Origin: Ridgeia piscesae
Lineage: Eukaryota > Annelida > Polychaeta > Sabellida > Siboglinidae
Reading direction: 5' to 3'
Assembly (NCBI GenBank): GCA_025642075.2
Contig: JAODUO010001382.1
Coordinates: forward strand, 1-64,000
DNA length: 64,000 bases
The notes under the pieces were generated by a model, which saw only the letters and a program-made list of their open reading frames with translations, did no database searches and was not told where the DNA came from. A program made the translations under genes and the position numbers. Positions 42,574 through 56,500 of the stretch are shown here, piece after piece. The stretch's first letter is position 1. Each line of letters opens with the position of its first letter.

Positions 42574-42971
42574 TAATGCATCGTCAGCTGTTTGGAATCA
42601 CTCTCTTGTTCGCAGTTTTGAATGACTATAGCCTCAACCGGGAGTGTTTATATATAATACTGGCTACAGAAAGGGAAAGTGCATTAAATGTACCGAACAC
42701 AATAATACCCAACCTAACACGTTTGATTCCAATGCCACGGAGAGATTAATCTCAGATGTTGTCAATCCGATTGTGCCTAGTAATTCTCTGATTTTATAGC
42801 CGCAAGCAAATTAATCCATCGATCGATGGTGCTTACGTACCGCGACAATTAACTAACGAGATTTCTCTTGAAAAAAGTTGGATTCCACGAAACAGACTAT
42901 TTTAGAAAACATAGTTTATCTACTAGGAATGACCTGAGAAGAAAAAAATTAATGCAATCAAATAATGTATG

Positions 42972-42976
<5 letters not shown>

Positions 42977-43054
<78 letters not shown>
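42977..43054. repeat. (AT)n microsatellite, unit B
   Basis: Pure AT tract, slightly shorter than its unit A counterpart. Confidence 0.95.
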
Positions 43055-43056
<2 letters not shown>

Positions 43057-43777
43057 CTCTCAACTTGTTTTACCAGCATTTTAACCAGCGCTTTCCGATG
43101 ATTCTGGGACGTACCCTCACTCCCATACTCCCCTCTCTCTCTCTCTCTCCTGCTGTGCGTCTAGTTGTAGATGACATTATTGTTTTTTAGAATGATGTAG
43201 AATATATGAAATTCGCGGATAGAACTCCACGTATAGCAATTCAAATGCTGTTGACACATTAAGACCCCAATTCTCCAACCCCGGACGAATGTTGAAAAAG
43301 TATAACTCTATACGAACCAATGTGGGTTCGCTAGATTACACGCAACATTTCAATGTCCGATACATGCAAAACTGACGGAAACGTGGGTAAAATAAAATAG
43401 TATGTATTGCCTATGTTAAGCGACGACAATTTTCGACGCCTATAATTAAAACAATAAGCAGATTTTATTTAGACATCCAATGATATAGTTGTAGATAGCA
43501 TAATTGTCTTTACAATGATGGAAAAGGTGAAGGTAAGTTCTTATGTAGCGCAGTATCCAATACTCAGGAAAATACGTGGGACGGAATGTATGTTTTTCAG
43601 CGATAACAATGTGTGAGATGGTTGGTTGCCAATGCGTGATCGCACACTGCTTGGTTCTGTGACAACTAACACTAGTATGTGTTCCATTCGCTAGGCGGCG
43701 CCATCGATTCATACTTTTTCAATAATTATATACCTAGGCAACTGTGTGTGTGACGTCACCGTGGTCATGTGTTCCAG

Positions 43778-44800
43778 CAGGCCGCCGACACGACCGACCG
43801 TCCCGACAGTAACGTCGCCAACTTCGGCAGCACACCGGGCGTCGACGACGACGACGACAAACTGTTCGAGGAGCTGGGGATCCTGCTACATCCGGTGCAG
43901 CACAGTCCGGCGGAAGTGAACCACAAGACCGCCTTCACCGGACACATCCCGGACATCCGCGTCATCCGACCGTCAGTGGTCGCCAACAACAGTCGGTTGA
44001 ACTCGTCACCCCGTCGTTCGCCCCGCGGAGGTGGCCGTAGTGGCGGAAGTGGCAGCATACTAAAGAAGCGATCGTCGTCGACTGACCCTGCAGCCAACCG
44101 GCCGGTGACGGTGCCCGCCCCGCGGCCAGTGTCCGTCACGTCCGTCACCAGTCGCACGTACTCGGCCCACCCGTCGCCCGTCCAGTTCGGCACGACGGTC
44201 AGCAACCCCGACGCGCTTCGTCCGACGCCCGTCATGCGGGTCGAGACGGCGCGCGCGCACGGCGCAACGCCCTCACCCTCCGTCAAACACGCCGTCGCGG
44301 CGAGCCGGTCGTGCGCCGCCGGCATCGGCCACACTTCGCCCGTCGTCGTCGTACAACGCTCGACCAGCGCCACGCGCTCCGTCCCTGTCCCTGTCCGCGC
44401 CTCGCCCGTCTCGTCGACCGCCCAACACTCGAACACGCGCACCGAGGTGCACAACGTGACCGAGACGAGGCACGTGCGCGTCGACCGGGCGTCGAGCGCG
44501 CTCGACGCGCGCTCGCTGCTCGCCGACGCGATCCGCTGGCCGCTCCGACAGATGGCGCGCCTGCTGGCGATGCCCGCCCCGCGAGGCGCCCGGCGACAGC
44601 GCTGGCCCGACGTCGACGGGTCACGTGACGCCCTGGAGCATGCGCTGTGCTACCGGAAGGTCGTCCAGCTGATGCTGGTCGCGCTGTTCCTCCTGGCCGT
44701 CGTCGCCGCGCACGTCGTGTACAAGTGCCGTGAGGAGCGCTGGCCCGTCGAGTTCATCCAAATGTTGGGCCTCCGACACTACGGCTACCCGCCGGTCTGA
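43778..44800 (+). CDS. Duplicate KASH terminal exon 8B
   Basis: Same acceptor (GTGTTCCAG), phase and length as exon 8A. Only four residue changes are seen (PSLVA/PSVVA, VVGVQ/VVVVQ, SAFDA/SALDA, RQVAR/RQMAR), all outside the membrane span and luminal tail, which are identical. There is no second copy of exons 1-7. It can be expressed only if spliced to exon 7 by skipping 8A, or as part of an unrecognised transcript. Otherwise it is a dead duplicate or an assembly artefact. Confidence 0.6.
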   Translation, partial: QAADTTDRPDSNVANFGSTPGVDDDDDKLFEELGILLHPVQHSPAEVNHKTAFTGHIPDIRVIRPSVVANNSRLNSSPRRSPRGGGRSGGSGSILKKRSSSTDPAANRPVTVPAPRPVSVTSVTSRTYSAHPSPVQFGTTVSNPDALRPTPVMRVETARAHGATPSPSVKHAVAASRSCAAGIGHTSPVVVVQRSTSATRSVPVPVRASPVSSTAQHSNTRTEVHNVTETRHVRVDRASSALDARSLLADAIRWPLRQMARLLAMPAPRGARRQRWPDVDGSRDALEHALCYRKVVQLMLVALFLLAVVAAHVVYKCREERWPVEFIQMLGLRHYGYPPV

Positions 44801-44974
44801 CCGACCGCCAGGTGACGCCACTAGCGGGAAGCTATCGCCGGCGAAACGTGTGTACATTAGTTAATGAAGCCGCAGTTTTCTCCCACTATGCGCGGGTCAA
44901 ACATTGCCCGAAGCAGCAGTAACGTATTTGCAATTCCTGATAATTATTGTCCGCATACGGCGATGATAAATGTA

Positions 44975-47900
44975 GAGTCGTGTTACTATCTGAGCGTGGT
45001 TGTGTATCACTGCGTGTGGGTGACGCGTGACATTGTAGTCGTGTTCCTACCTGAGCGTGGTTGTGTATCACTGCGTGTGGGTGACGCCCGACATTGTAGT
45101 CGTGTTACTACCTGAGCGTGGTTGTGTATCACTGCGTGTGGATGACGCGCGACATTGTAGTCGTGTTACTACCTGAGCGTGGTTGTGTATCACTGCGCGT
45201 GGGTGACGCGCGACATTGTAGTCGTGTTACTACCTGAGCGTGGTTGTGTATCACTGCGCGTGGGTGACGCGCGACATTGTAGTCGTGTTACTACCTGAGC
45301 GTGGTTGTGTATCACTGCGCGTGGGTGACGCGCGACATTGTAGTCGTGTTACTACCTGAGCGTGGTTGTGTATCACTGCGTGTGGATGACGCGCGACATT
45401 GTAGTCGTGTTACTACCTGAGCGTGGTTGTGTATCACTGCGCGTGGGTGACGCGCGACATTGTAGTCGTGTTACTACCTGAGCGTGGTTGTGTATCACTG
45501 CGCGTGGGTGACGCGCGACATTGTAGTCGTGTTACTACCTGAGCGTGGTTGTGTATCACTGCGTGTGGATGACGCGCGACATTGTAGTCGTGTTACTACC
45601 TGAGCGTGGTTGTGTATCACTGCGTGTGGTGACGCGCGACATTGTAGTCGTGTTACTACCTGAGCGTGGTTGTGTATCACTGCGCGTGGGTGACGCGCGA
45701 CATTGTAGTCGTGTTACTACCTGAGCGTGGTTGTGTATCACTGCGCGTGGTGACGCGCGACATTGTAGTCGTGTTACTACCTGAGCGTGGTTGTGTATCA
45801 CTGCGCGTGGGTGACGCGCGACATTGTAGTCGTGTTACTACCTGAGCGTGGTTGTGTATCACTGCGCGTGGTGACGCGCGACATTGTAGTCGTGTTACTT
45901 ACCTGAGCGTGGTTGTATATCACTGCGCGTTGGTGACGCGCGACATTGTAGTCGTGTTACTTTCCTGAGCGTGGTTGTGTATCACTGCGTGTGGGTGACG
46001 CGCGACATTGTAGTCGTGTTACTACCTGAGCGTGGTTGTGTATCACTGCGTGTGGGTGACGCGCGACATTATAGTCGTGTTACTACCTGATCGTGGTTGT
46101 GTATCACTGCGTGTGGGTGACGCGCGACATTATAATCGTGTTACTACCTGAGCGTGGTTGTGTATCACTGCGCGTTGGTGACGCGCGACATTGTAGTCGT
46201 GTTACTACCTGAGCGTGGTTGTGTATCACTGCGCGTTGGTGACGCGCGACATTGTAGTCGTGTTACTACCTGAGCGTGGTTGTGTATCACTGCGCGTGGG
46301 TGACGCGCGACATTGTAGTCGTGTTACTGCCTGAGCGTGGTTGTGTATCATTGCGTGTGGATGACGCGCGACATTGTAGTCGTGTTACTGCCTGAGCGTG
46401 GTTGTGTATCATTGCGTGTGGATGACGCGCGACATTGTAGTCGTGTTACTACCTGAGCGTGGTTGTGTATCACTGCGGTGGGTGACGCGCGACATTGTAG
46501 TCGTGTTACTACCTGAGCGTGGTTGTGTATCACTGCGCGTGGGTGACGCGCGACATTGTAGTCGTGTTACTACCTGAGCGTGGTTGTGTATCACTGCGCG
46601 TGGGTGACGCGCGACATTGTAGTCGTGTTACTACCTGAGCGTGGTTGTGTATCAGTGCGCGTGTGTGACGCGTGACATTGTAGTCGTGTTACTTACCTGA
46701 GCGTGGTTGTATATCACTGCGCGTTGGTGACGCGCGACATTGTAGTCGTGTTACTTACCTGAGCGTGGTTGTGTATCACTGCGTGTGGGTGACGCGCGAC
46801 ATTGTAGTCGTGTTACTACCTGAGCGTGGTTGTGTATCACTGCGTGTGGGTGACGCGCGACATTATAGTCGTGTTACTACCTGATCGTGGTTGTGTATCA
46901 CTGCGTGTGGGTGACGCGCGACATTATAATCGTGTTACTACCTGAGCGTGGTTGTGTATCACTGCGCGTTGGTGCCGCGCGACATTGTAGTCGTGTTACT
47001 ACCTGAGCGTGGTTGTGTATCACTGCGCGTTGGTGACGCGCGACATTGTAGTCGTGTTACTACCTGAGCGTGGTTGTGTATCACTGCGTGTGGATGACGC
47101 GCGACATTGTAGTCGTGTTACTACCTGAGCGTGGTTGTGTATCACTGCGCGTTGGTGACGCGCGACATTGTAGTCGTGTTACTACCTGAGCGTGGTTGTG
47201 TATCACTGCGCGTTGATGACGCGCGACATTGTAGTCGTGTTACTACCTGAGCGTGGTTGTGTATCACTGCGTGTGGATGACGCGCGACATTGTAGTCGTG
47301 TTACTACCTGAGCGTGGTTGTGTATCACTGCGCGTTGGTGACGCGCGACATTGTAGTCGTGTTACTACCTGAGCGTGGTTGTGTATCACTGCGCGTTGAT
47401 GACGCGCGACATTGTAGTCGTGTTACTACCTGAGCGTGGTTGTGTATCACTGCGTGTGGTGACGCGCGACATTGTAGTCGTGTTACTACCTGAGCGTGGT
47501 TGTGTATCACTGCGCGTTGGTGACGCGCGACATTGTAGTCGTGTTACTACCTGAGCGTGGTTGTGTATCACTGCGCGTGGGTGACGCGCGACATTGTAGT
47601 CGTGTTACTACCTGAGCGTGGTTGTGTATCACTGCGCTTGGGTGACGCGCGACATTGTAGTCGTGTTACTATCTGAGCGTGGTTGTGTATCACTGCGCGT
47701 AGGTGACGCGCGACATTGTAGTCGTGTTACTACCTGAGCGTGGTTGTGTATCACTGCGCGTAGGTGACGCGCGACATTGTAGTCGTGTTACTATCTGAGC
47801 GTGGTTGTGTATCACTGCGTGTGGGTGACGCGCGACATTGTAGTCGTGTTACTATCTGAGCGTGGTTGTGTATCACTGCGCGTGGTGACGCGCGACATTG

Positions 47901-48150
47901 TAGTCGTGTTACTATCTGAGCGTGGTTGTGTATCACTGCGTGTGGTGACGCGCGACATTGTAGTCGTGTTACTGCCTGAGCGTGGTTGTGTATCACTGCG
48001 TGTGGATGACGCGCGACATTGTAGTCGTGTTACTGCCTGAGCGTGGTTGTGTATCACTGCGCGTGGGTGACGCGTGACATTGTAGTCGTGTTACTACCTG
48101 AGCGTGGTTGTGTATCACTGCGTGTGGGTGACGCGCGACATTGTAGTAGG
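44975..48150. repeat. 61-bp minisatellite, array B, about 52 copies
   Basis: Same unit as array A, with about twice as many copies. Some units have 60 or 62 bases (GTGGTGACG, GTTACTTACC), and a three- to five-unit block with CATTATAGTC / CATTATAATC recurs near 46070-46130 and 46860-46930, showing segmental amplification inside the array. Confidence 0.95.
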
Positions 48151-48756
48151 CGGGACTGTAGTATTTGGTTTGTAACTATTCCGGCACTTCGACATTTTTT
48201 AAGTCAGTAAACTTAGACGCAATGCAGCACAGAGTTCACATGGCAGAAACTGGTCCGAAAAAGCAGAAGCGATGTTCCGGATGAGAACATGTACCTGTAA
48301 ACCTTAGAGTATCGTACGTACAAAAGAAAATTAATCAAATTAAAAATTCTGCAATTTTTCAAAAGGTTGACAAGATAAAGCAAAATCATAGATGGTCGAG
48401 ACGCTTGGCTTAGAGGGTCGCACCGGTGTCTAAAGATTGGCCCAGGTCTTCTACGTCTGTAGTTGACAGCAACTGGTGTTTGCGGTGACGACACAGAATG
48501 GATGGTGTCTCTGTGCCACACATGTTGAGATGAACTAGCCATGTGCGCATGTCTGATACGAGGTCACCCTAGCAAGTCCTCGATTTAGAGCGGAATCATA
48601 GCAAACGGTTTAAATACACACTGAAGAGATGTGATTCTGACCCTAACATGTACGAAAATGCGGTCGGTTATTCAAAGTGGACACAATATTCTGGTTACAC
48701 GTGTCGTCACAATTGGACGCTTAGTAGAGTAAAGATTGGTCTGATAAGCCAGCTAC

Positions 48757-48763
48757 ACACACA

Positions 48764-48807
<44 letters not shown>

Positions 48808-48808
48808 C
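48757..48808. repeat. (CACG)n microsatellite closing unit B
   Basis: Marks the right boundary of the duplicated sequence; what follows (CCACCACACAACAACATCCC) is not found in unit A. Confidence 0.9.
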
Positions 48809-48819
48809 CACCACACAAC

Positions 48820-49560
48820 AACATCCCATGGATAAATCATCCTTACTATCCTAGATTGCTGCTGACGCTGACAGAAGGGTATCACCTACACCAACTGCGC
48901 GATTCTGGGTAGTATCTGCTGTTCAGTGACTTTATAAATCAACTCTTAACACGACAGTTTTACATCACTTTCGTTTTGCCGTCGCTTTATTCCTATATGA
49001 TAAGACATCACAAAACATTTTCCTAGACAAGTCATGTCACACATTATAACCAATCAACGTATTGTTACGTAAAGTGTGTCGTATTTTCTGAATGCAACCT
49101 TATTTACAAATTCACGTAAGCCGTATAACTATGATTTGTATTTACAAAATAATTTCAGCATTCATGATTCGGGTCGCTCTTACGGTGCAACGATGTCGTT
49201 CCTGGTAAACCAGGTATTATATGTAATTAAAATTGAATAAATGTGAAAATCACCGGTACTCTTAGTAAGGAACAAATAGAAGCTGAAAACGGCGGTTGCT
49301 GTGGGCATGACCGTACAACGTAACTAGATAGGTTGTGGCTTAATAAAGATATACATAACATGAACGAGAGGTGTCGCAAAGAAACGGTACCGTTTGCATT
49401 GTACACCACAAGTTAGTTTTATGAGAGACGCTTTAGCGAAACAGCACACCGACAGGTTCTGCCACACGAACGCCGACATCACACGACGTCAATCGTCAAA
49501 CTCTGTTTGACTCCTATCACGTAATGATTTCCAATTCAGCATAACAATCTGTCAGATACA
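48820..49560. other. Convergent intergenic region
   Basis: It lies between the KASH 3' side (plus) and the helicase 3' end (minus). On the minus strand GGAATAAAGCG near 48980-48990 is a candidate polyadenylation signal for the helicase, about 580 bases after its stop. Nothing else is recognised. Confidence 0.35.
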
Positions 49561-49566
49561 CATGTC

Positions 49567-50181
49567 TCACTGCAACTCGTATTTCCGCACTCTCGACAAG
49601 AACTCGGGAAACTCGTCCTCTTTCTCATCGTCCCAGTCGTTGTAACCGCCAGACCCCTGAAACCCTCGCCGCTCGCGACCCGATTTGTTCCGCGGCGACC
49701 TCTCAAACATATCGTCCTCCTCGTTGTCACCATAGCGACCGTCGCCATGTCGAACGTCGTCGCCATAGCGACCGCCGCCGTGCCGCGCGTCGCCATAGCG
49801 ACCGCCGCCGTGCCGCGCGTTGCCATAGCGACTGCTGCTACCGTAGCGCGCGTCGCCACCGTAACGCCTGCTGCCGTGACGTGCGTCACGCGTGCCTTCG
49901 TACCGTGCCCCGCCGATGCGACTGTGTTGCGACTCCCCCCTCTCGCTACGTCCGTCCCCGCCAGTCGACTTCCGCAGCATAAGCGCCAGGGACGCCACAA
50001 GCAGGCGCTGCGTCTGCTCCGGAGTGAGCTCGGCCGACTGGAGCATCGGAGTGAACAGCTCCGTCTCGGCGTCTGTCAGTCGCAGTTTCTCCACGTCGCT
50101 GAACGTGCGCTGTGCCATCGCCTGCTTCAGCTCCGTCAGGTTGGCCGCCTGCACGTGGTTCAGACGCACCACCTTGTGGAT
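49567..50181 (-). CDS. Helicase exon 14: C-terminal domain and Gly/Arg/Tyr-rich tail
   Basis: Acceptor GTGTCTGTCGACAG, phase 0. Residues 479-682 start with a helical region (IHKVVRLNHVQAANLTELKQ). Then comes a tail with repeated RYGD / HGGGRYGD units (an imperfect 27-33-bp DNA repeat near 49745-49875) and an acidic/aromatic end DWDDEKEDEFPEFLSRVRKY. Gly/Arg tails give non-specific RNA binding in several DEAD-box proteins. Confidence 0.9.
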   Translation of the reverse strand: MHKVVRLNHVQAANLTELKQAMAQRTFSDVEKLRLTDAETELFTPMLQSAELTPEQTQRLLVASLALMLRKSTGGDGRSERGESQHSRIGGARYEGTRDARHGSRRYGGDARYGSSSRYGNARHGGGRYGDARHGGGRYGDDVRHGDGRYGDNEEDDMFERSPRNKSGRERRGFQGSGGYNDWDDEKEDEFPEFLSRVRKYELQ

Positions 50182-50229
50182 CTGTCGACAGACACGGCAG
50201 AGTGCACGATGTGTCCCGCTCATACTCTC

Positions 50230-50302
<73 letters not shown>

Positions 50303-50549
50303 ACTCTCACTCTCACTCTACTCTCTCTCTCTCTCTTTCTCCACTTCATCTCTTTCTCCCTTCTTCCCTCTCTTCCCCTCTCCCCCTCTCTCTCTCTCCC
50401 CTCTCTCCTCACTCTCTCTCCCTCTCTCTCACTCCTCTTCTTTCTCTCCCCATCTCCCTTCCCTCCCTCCTCCCTCTCTCCTCTCTCCCTCCTCCTCTCC
50501 CTCCTCCCTCTCTCTCTCTCTCTCCTTCTCTCTCATCTCCCTCTTTCTT

Positions 50550-50584
<35 letters not shown>

Positions 50585-53500
50585 CTCCCTCCCTCCCTCC
50601 CTCTCTCCTCCCTCCTCCCTCCTCCCCCTCCTCCTCCCTCTCCCTCTCTCCTCTCCTCCTCCTCTCTCCTCCTCCCTCTCCCTCTCCTCTCTTCGTCTCC
50701 TCTCTTCTTCTCTCTCTTCTTCTTCTCTTCTCTCTTCTTCTCTCTCTCTCCTTCTCTCTCCTCTCCCTCCCTCCTCCTCCCTCCCTCCCTCCCTCTCTCC
50801 TTCTCTCTCTCTCCCTCTTTCTTTCTCTCTCTCTCTCTCATCATCCCCCTCCCTCCCTCCCTCCCTCTCTCTGACCTTACGTACAGCCTACCTCACTGAT
50901 GATGTCCCTGTCACGGTGGTCCCCGCTGTGGAGTAGGATACACTTGCCCTCTCTCCCCGCCCTTCCCGTGCGCCCCGCACGGTGGATGTAGTACTCCGGC
51001 CCGTTCTTGGGCGTGCCCGCTGGAAGGTGCACAAAACACACGGCAAGTTCATACAGACTTGTCTAGAAAACGACCACACATCAACATCTGCACAGGTGAG
51101 TGCGATGAACAGAGCAAGTTTCCATTTGTCATATTCAAATCGAGATTTTTTTACCTGTAGAGACCCGTTACACGTAGACTTGGTCTGTAATTCCACGTGT
51201 ACGATGACGTCATTCGTCATTATACTGAGGAAATCGACGTGGATTTGGATATGAAAAATGATAACTTTTGATCTGAAAAAGAACTTTCCTGAGAAACGTT
51301 CAGTATGATGAACGGATCTTTCAGTATAATCAATAATTTCTTACTACTGTACGGTGTGCTAAATTTCTGCAATATGACTTAATTAAGTGACATGTTACTG
51401 GCCCAATTTTCCTGTTGTGAATTTTATATTGGACACGAATGAATAAACCAATAATAACGTTTCAGAAACGATCTCAGAATAGAACAATAAAACTGTCGTC
51501 AGAAAAACACTGCAAAATCTAGGACGCAAAATTTTTTGATTCGTTGTCAGTTACATAAAATATGATCTCTCTTACCTTGAATGATCAAGTCCACTTCAGG
51601 AATGTCTAACCCTCTGGCAGCAACATCTGTCGCCTTCAAAACATAAACAAATCGTCACCCGACTTCTCCAACAACAACTGTCACTGTGTTTTCAACAGTC
51701 CTACGACATTGACCAATTAAAACAGGATTGCTTCGTCAAAGCAACGGACTTCTGAAGCAATACTGACATGCTACAAAATGGCATAACTTGTGACGCACCC
51801 AGAACAAAACTTTTTAATGTCAGTTTGCAATTTTTTTCAAAGACACATAGAACACTAATTATTATTAATTATGCCACATAAACACTATTCAATACAAAAA
51901 TAATTTTATATTCAAATGTAAAACTGTCTTTAACTAACGAAACATTATAAGCACTAATCATTATTGTTGACACAAATATTATATTCAAATGTAGAATTGT
52001 TTTATAACGCTAAACAAATCAAGAAACTAACTCACAAAGAGGACTTTAATGTGCCCTTGTCGGAAGGCAGCCATGATGGTATCTCTGCGGCTCTGCGACA
52101 GATCTGAGTGGAGACTGTCACACTTCATCCCTGTCTGACTCCGCAACGTCAGCGCCGCCGAGTGGGCACTCCCTGAAACAAAACCACACGTCAACACTTT
52201 CTGAAAAAAATTAACACAAGTGGATTCTCATTATGTGGAAAACATGTATTTGCTATACCAAGCCAAATCTGTCCCACTGCAAAATTAGTCCGACCTGCAA
52301 GATTCTCACAAAGAGGTGGTACTAATTTGGCATGGCCTCCATACCATATTCCTCGCACCCGCCATATCACTCACTTCTGCAAAATTCCTCCCCTGGTGCA
52401 ATCTGTCCTGGTGTTTGTGCAATATTACTCACAGTCTCAGCAACATAGATTAATCATCTTTTTTCATCTGGCTAACGAGGCAAGTAATTGAGAGACCACC
52501 CATTCACTGCTAACGTGACAAAGTGAGGCTGGTGGGACAAATTTTGTAATGCTTGAAACTGGGAAGTTTTAAAACCCATGGAGGTTTGGTAGAATAGTGA
52601 TCCGTCACTTACGTTTAGTTTCCATGAAGACAATGCACCTCTCTGGTTTGTGCTGTTCAATGAGGCCCTGAACAACCAGCTGGTACTGAGACGGATGAAC
52701 CTTCATGCACTGAAAGAGACAGACAACAGAAACCTTCACATCATCTTCTCTCTACACTCTTTGTCTCCTGTCACAGAGACAACTGCGAAGAAAGTATAAC
52801 AACTACGGAGAAGGGGCAGACATTGTTTAAGTAGGTCAATTATATTTCTTTAAATATCTACATTGTGTAGGTCATAAATTTAAAGCTGTAACAGGCCTAA
52901 AATGATGTTAGCAATTGGAGTGAAAAAAATGCACAAGCTGTTGTAATAATTGCAAAATATTTCCAAGGCTGTCTACTACACAAAGGGTTTCTGTAATAAC
53001 CCCTCCTCTTCCTTAAACCCCCTATGCCACATGGCTCTATGTGAAGATTTACCGTATCCATTATGCTGCAGTAGGTGTTACATTTTGTTAATGATTACGG
53101 GAAACATGTAACACCTGACAGCCTGGACCTTTGATTGCACCACAACCAGCCAGGTCATTACATAAACCTTGTAAATTGTTGAGACAAATATACTACACCG
53201 GCTTGACGTCATTGGAATAGGTAACGTACTATGTGTTCCACCGACTCTGGCGTTGTGTATTTCTGTCCCTCCGTGATATCGATGTACACTGGGTCCTTCA
53301 TATACCTGAAGCAATGAACATGACAGTCATCAGTTAACGTGACGTTGGCACACAGAGTATTACTTCGTTCTGTGTCTCTTACACGACCAGAGGGGAAGTC
53401 CCCTTCGTACCGCGGGAGGTGGGGACAGCCTTCCTCTTTGTACATGTATGGCTAACCAACTTGGTAGTTACATCCCTAGCACCACAGTAGTAACAACTGG

Positions 53501-56500
53501 TGATGTATGGGCTCTTTGGCATTCTATGCCTATGATTAGTAATTGGTTACTCTGTCAAACAAATGGAAAGTCACTTTCTCACTCATACAGGCGTCTTCCA
53601 GTTATGACTGGTATATGGAGAACCCAGGTCAGACTCCACACCATTGTATGATATTATTAAAAACATGTAGTCATCACGAAGGTAAATTTTAATGAGCTGA
53701 TGTAGGCACGTGAATTATTGTTATTATTACTATGTATACAAATATTACCATTTACCTGTGGTATATACTATTGCCTCAGTGATTTCCACTGAAAATAATT
53801 GTTAACTTTCAGTGAAAATTTCAATAGGACATTAGCAAAAATTCCACACAAACATAACAAACACCCAGATCACACCATGATGAAATTCTACTGTATCCCA
53901 ACACCAGAGTCTAAGCCCCCCCCCCCACTAACCCCACTGTTTTGGCACACAACTACTGGGATTGTGGGTTTAGTGAGTCGCACTGTTAACCCTATTTTCT
54001 CAGAGAAATACAGCAAACAGACGCGACTTACTTGCGAGTGATGGCCTGGATATTGGGGGGCATTGTTGCACTGAAGAGCATCATCTGTTTGTCGTGAGGG
54101 CAGTCGCGCAACACATCCTCGATCTGGTCCTACAGCAACATCAACCAACACAAAGGTCAAAGGTCAGTTACATAGCACCATGTCCTGTCTTCAGGAGTTA
54201 TGACGTTTCACACTTTACTCCCTGTTCAACTGAACACCAGGTTGACTTTGCTGGGAAGTATTCAGCCACGCTGTAATTAATGCATGATGACTATTCGTAC
54301 ACAAATGTCCACCACTGAACACAGCCAGGTACTCGTTCATACAGCTGAGTGAACCGGAGCAATACGAAGTGATCAAAGCTCAAGGTTTGACACAGCAGCA
54401 CAGGTTCGAATCTGGGTTGTCGTAGTCAAACAGCTTTAACCACTGTGTCACCACTGCCACAAACTACACATTCACAAGCATCAATAAACAATATATACAA
54501 TATTTGATGATGAATGTTGAACTGCAGTGTATACTGGTTTCCTGACAAATGTAGTGGGGCTAAGTGAGCAAGTATGCAGTGGCAACATTCACACGCTGAA
54601 TCAAACATTTTATCCTTTCTTGTCACGTCCAGTTTAGCAACAACTTTGTATCAACTAAAAAATATTTAGCTTGAAACTGTGGCAATAATAATTGTTTCTC
54701 AGTTGGAAACTGTGTACATTCTGTCAATTACATTGAGCTGACCATGGCATTGTGAAATTGTGTGGCAAATATATAATTTGCAAATCATGGTATCAATATA
54801 ACATTGATCATCAATCAATCGGTAAGATAATTCAAAGATTAATCATTTAAAGATGTTCTCTTCCCAATATAAAGTATGAAAGTCAACTTTCAAAAGGCAT
54901 CGCTTAAACATTTTTCTTAAGAAACACGTGGCTTCTTTCCCAGTAATGACCAACATATTTGTTCTTACCTGTATACTACTTCATTCATATGAATTACTCC
55001 AACGTTTCTCATAATAAAAACTCATGCAAATCATGTTATATAACTATAATGTTAATATTTCAAATAACGGCCTCTTTCAGAATCATGACATACAAATAAT
55101 ATATAAATTCAATAGAGCTGCACATATAAAATAGTAAAACAAACCCACCTTGAAATTTGGTGTCAACAATTCATCGGCTTCGTCAAGGCAGAGATAGCAC
55201 ACCTCCTTCAGGTCCTGCAAACACGTCATGTGTCGGGGTATGAATCTTAACATCTTGTACTACAGACATACTAACAATCAACCTTAATAAATACAAATAA
55301 TATTGTGTTTTAAATAGCATCAATATGCGTCTAGCAGGTGCTCGTGCTCAAACCACTTAACTCGCTGTTGGAGCCAGTGTTATGCAACCACTATATGACA
55401 TTCTATTAATTTAACATAACGACTGGCACAGGACAGTTACATCCACTTCGCCGTGAGATCGTTTATTTCGCCCGATACAGGCACCGAGTGGAATCCACCA
55501 ACTGTCTCAAAAAAGACCCAGACAATATGCGGTGAACAAAACTGTTTTGAAACAACTTTCAGTTGGCGGATTTGATCCGTCATCCTCTCAATCGTAAGTC
55601 TGTAATATTACTTATATGTACAATTTTGCATGCATCGTGAACTTACAATGCACCCCCTCTCTAGTAGGTCATTGAGACGGCCGGGAGTAGCACAGATCAC
55701 ATCCACTCCACTCCGCATTTGTGATATCTGAAATTCCCACAAAATATTCCATTCATCGTTCAAAGCAAAACCGCATCAATCCACCAAGAAAATAAACCAA
55801 CCTTCTACAAAATGGAAAATATTTATACATCAGCTCGTACCCTCAGCAAAAAAGGCACAGACAGCCACCATGGATCATAAATATGTCCCTGCTAATCCCT
55901 TAATGTTTAAGTTCGTGGACTGTTTGCCTTACCACCTTCGCAAATAAAAACCAACATTACACACCTGACAGATAACAAATACTCTACATAATGCAATTAT
56001 GTAATCTATATATTACTGGTGGGTTTTCGGCAACACAATTTCACTGTTTTTAAACTGTAGTTATTTAAATAGTAGTTGTTTCACTCAAACAAGTTTCACT
56101 AGGTTTTTTAAGTGACAGTTCCTATTTTGCATCGCAACATTTGGGATGACAAACACAAATTTAAAACCCGCAATTTTACTAGCTCATGCTCCTTAGCAAA
56201 CCAGTCTCCAGGGGCCTACGGACCATTCTCACCTGTCTTTGAATGCTGGCCCCGCCGTAGACCACCACACCATTCTCACCTGTCTTGGAATGCTGGCTCC
56301 GCCGTAGACGGCCACACCATTCTCACCTGTCTTTGAATGCTGGCCCCGCCGTAGACGGCCACACCATTCTCACCTGTCTTTGAATGCTGGCCCCGCCGTA
56401 GACCGCCACACCATTCTCACCTGTCTTTGAATGCTGGCCCCGCCGTAGACGGCCACACCATTCTCACCTGTCTTTGAATGCTGGCCCCGCCGTAGACGGC

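Larger units (their letters stand above)
39812..48815 (+). repeat. Tandem duplication, unit B (about 9 kb)
   Basis: Second copy of the 32725-39830 unit, longer because its 45-bp and 61-bp minisatellites are expanded. Unique parts differ from unit A only at scattered bases. Confidence 0.9.

Noticed and set aside
37640..48150. 61-bp repeats considered as a CRISPR-like array
   Set aside because: No spacers: the whole unit repeats, with only point variants, in an animal genome; it is a minisatellite.
49747..50936. 335-375-residue Ser/Leu/Pro-rich plus-strand frames
   Set aside because: CT-rich intron plus antisense of the helicase last exon.
54398..54456. tRNA gene
   Set aside because: A- and B-box-like strings are present, but acceptor and anticodon stems do not pair; better explained as a SINE fragment.
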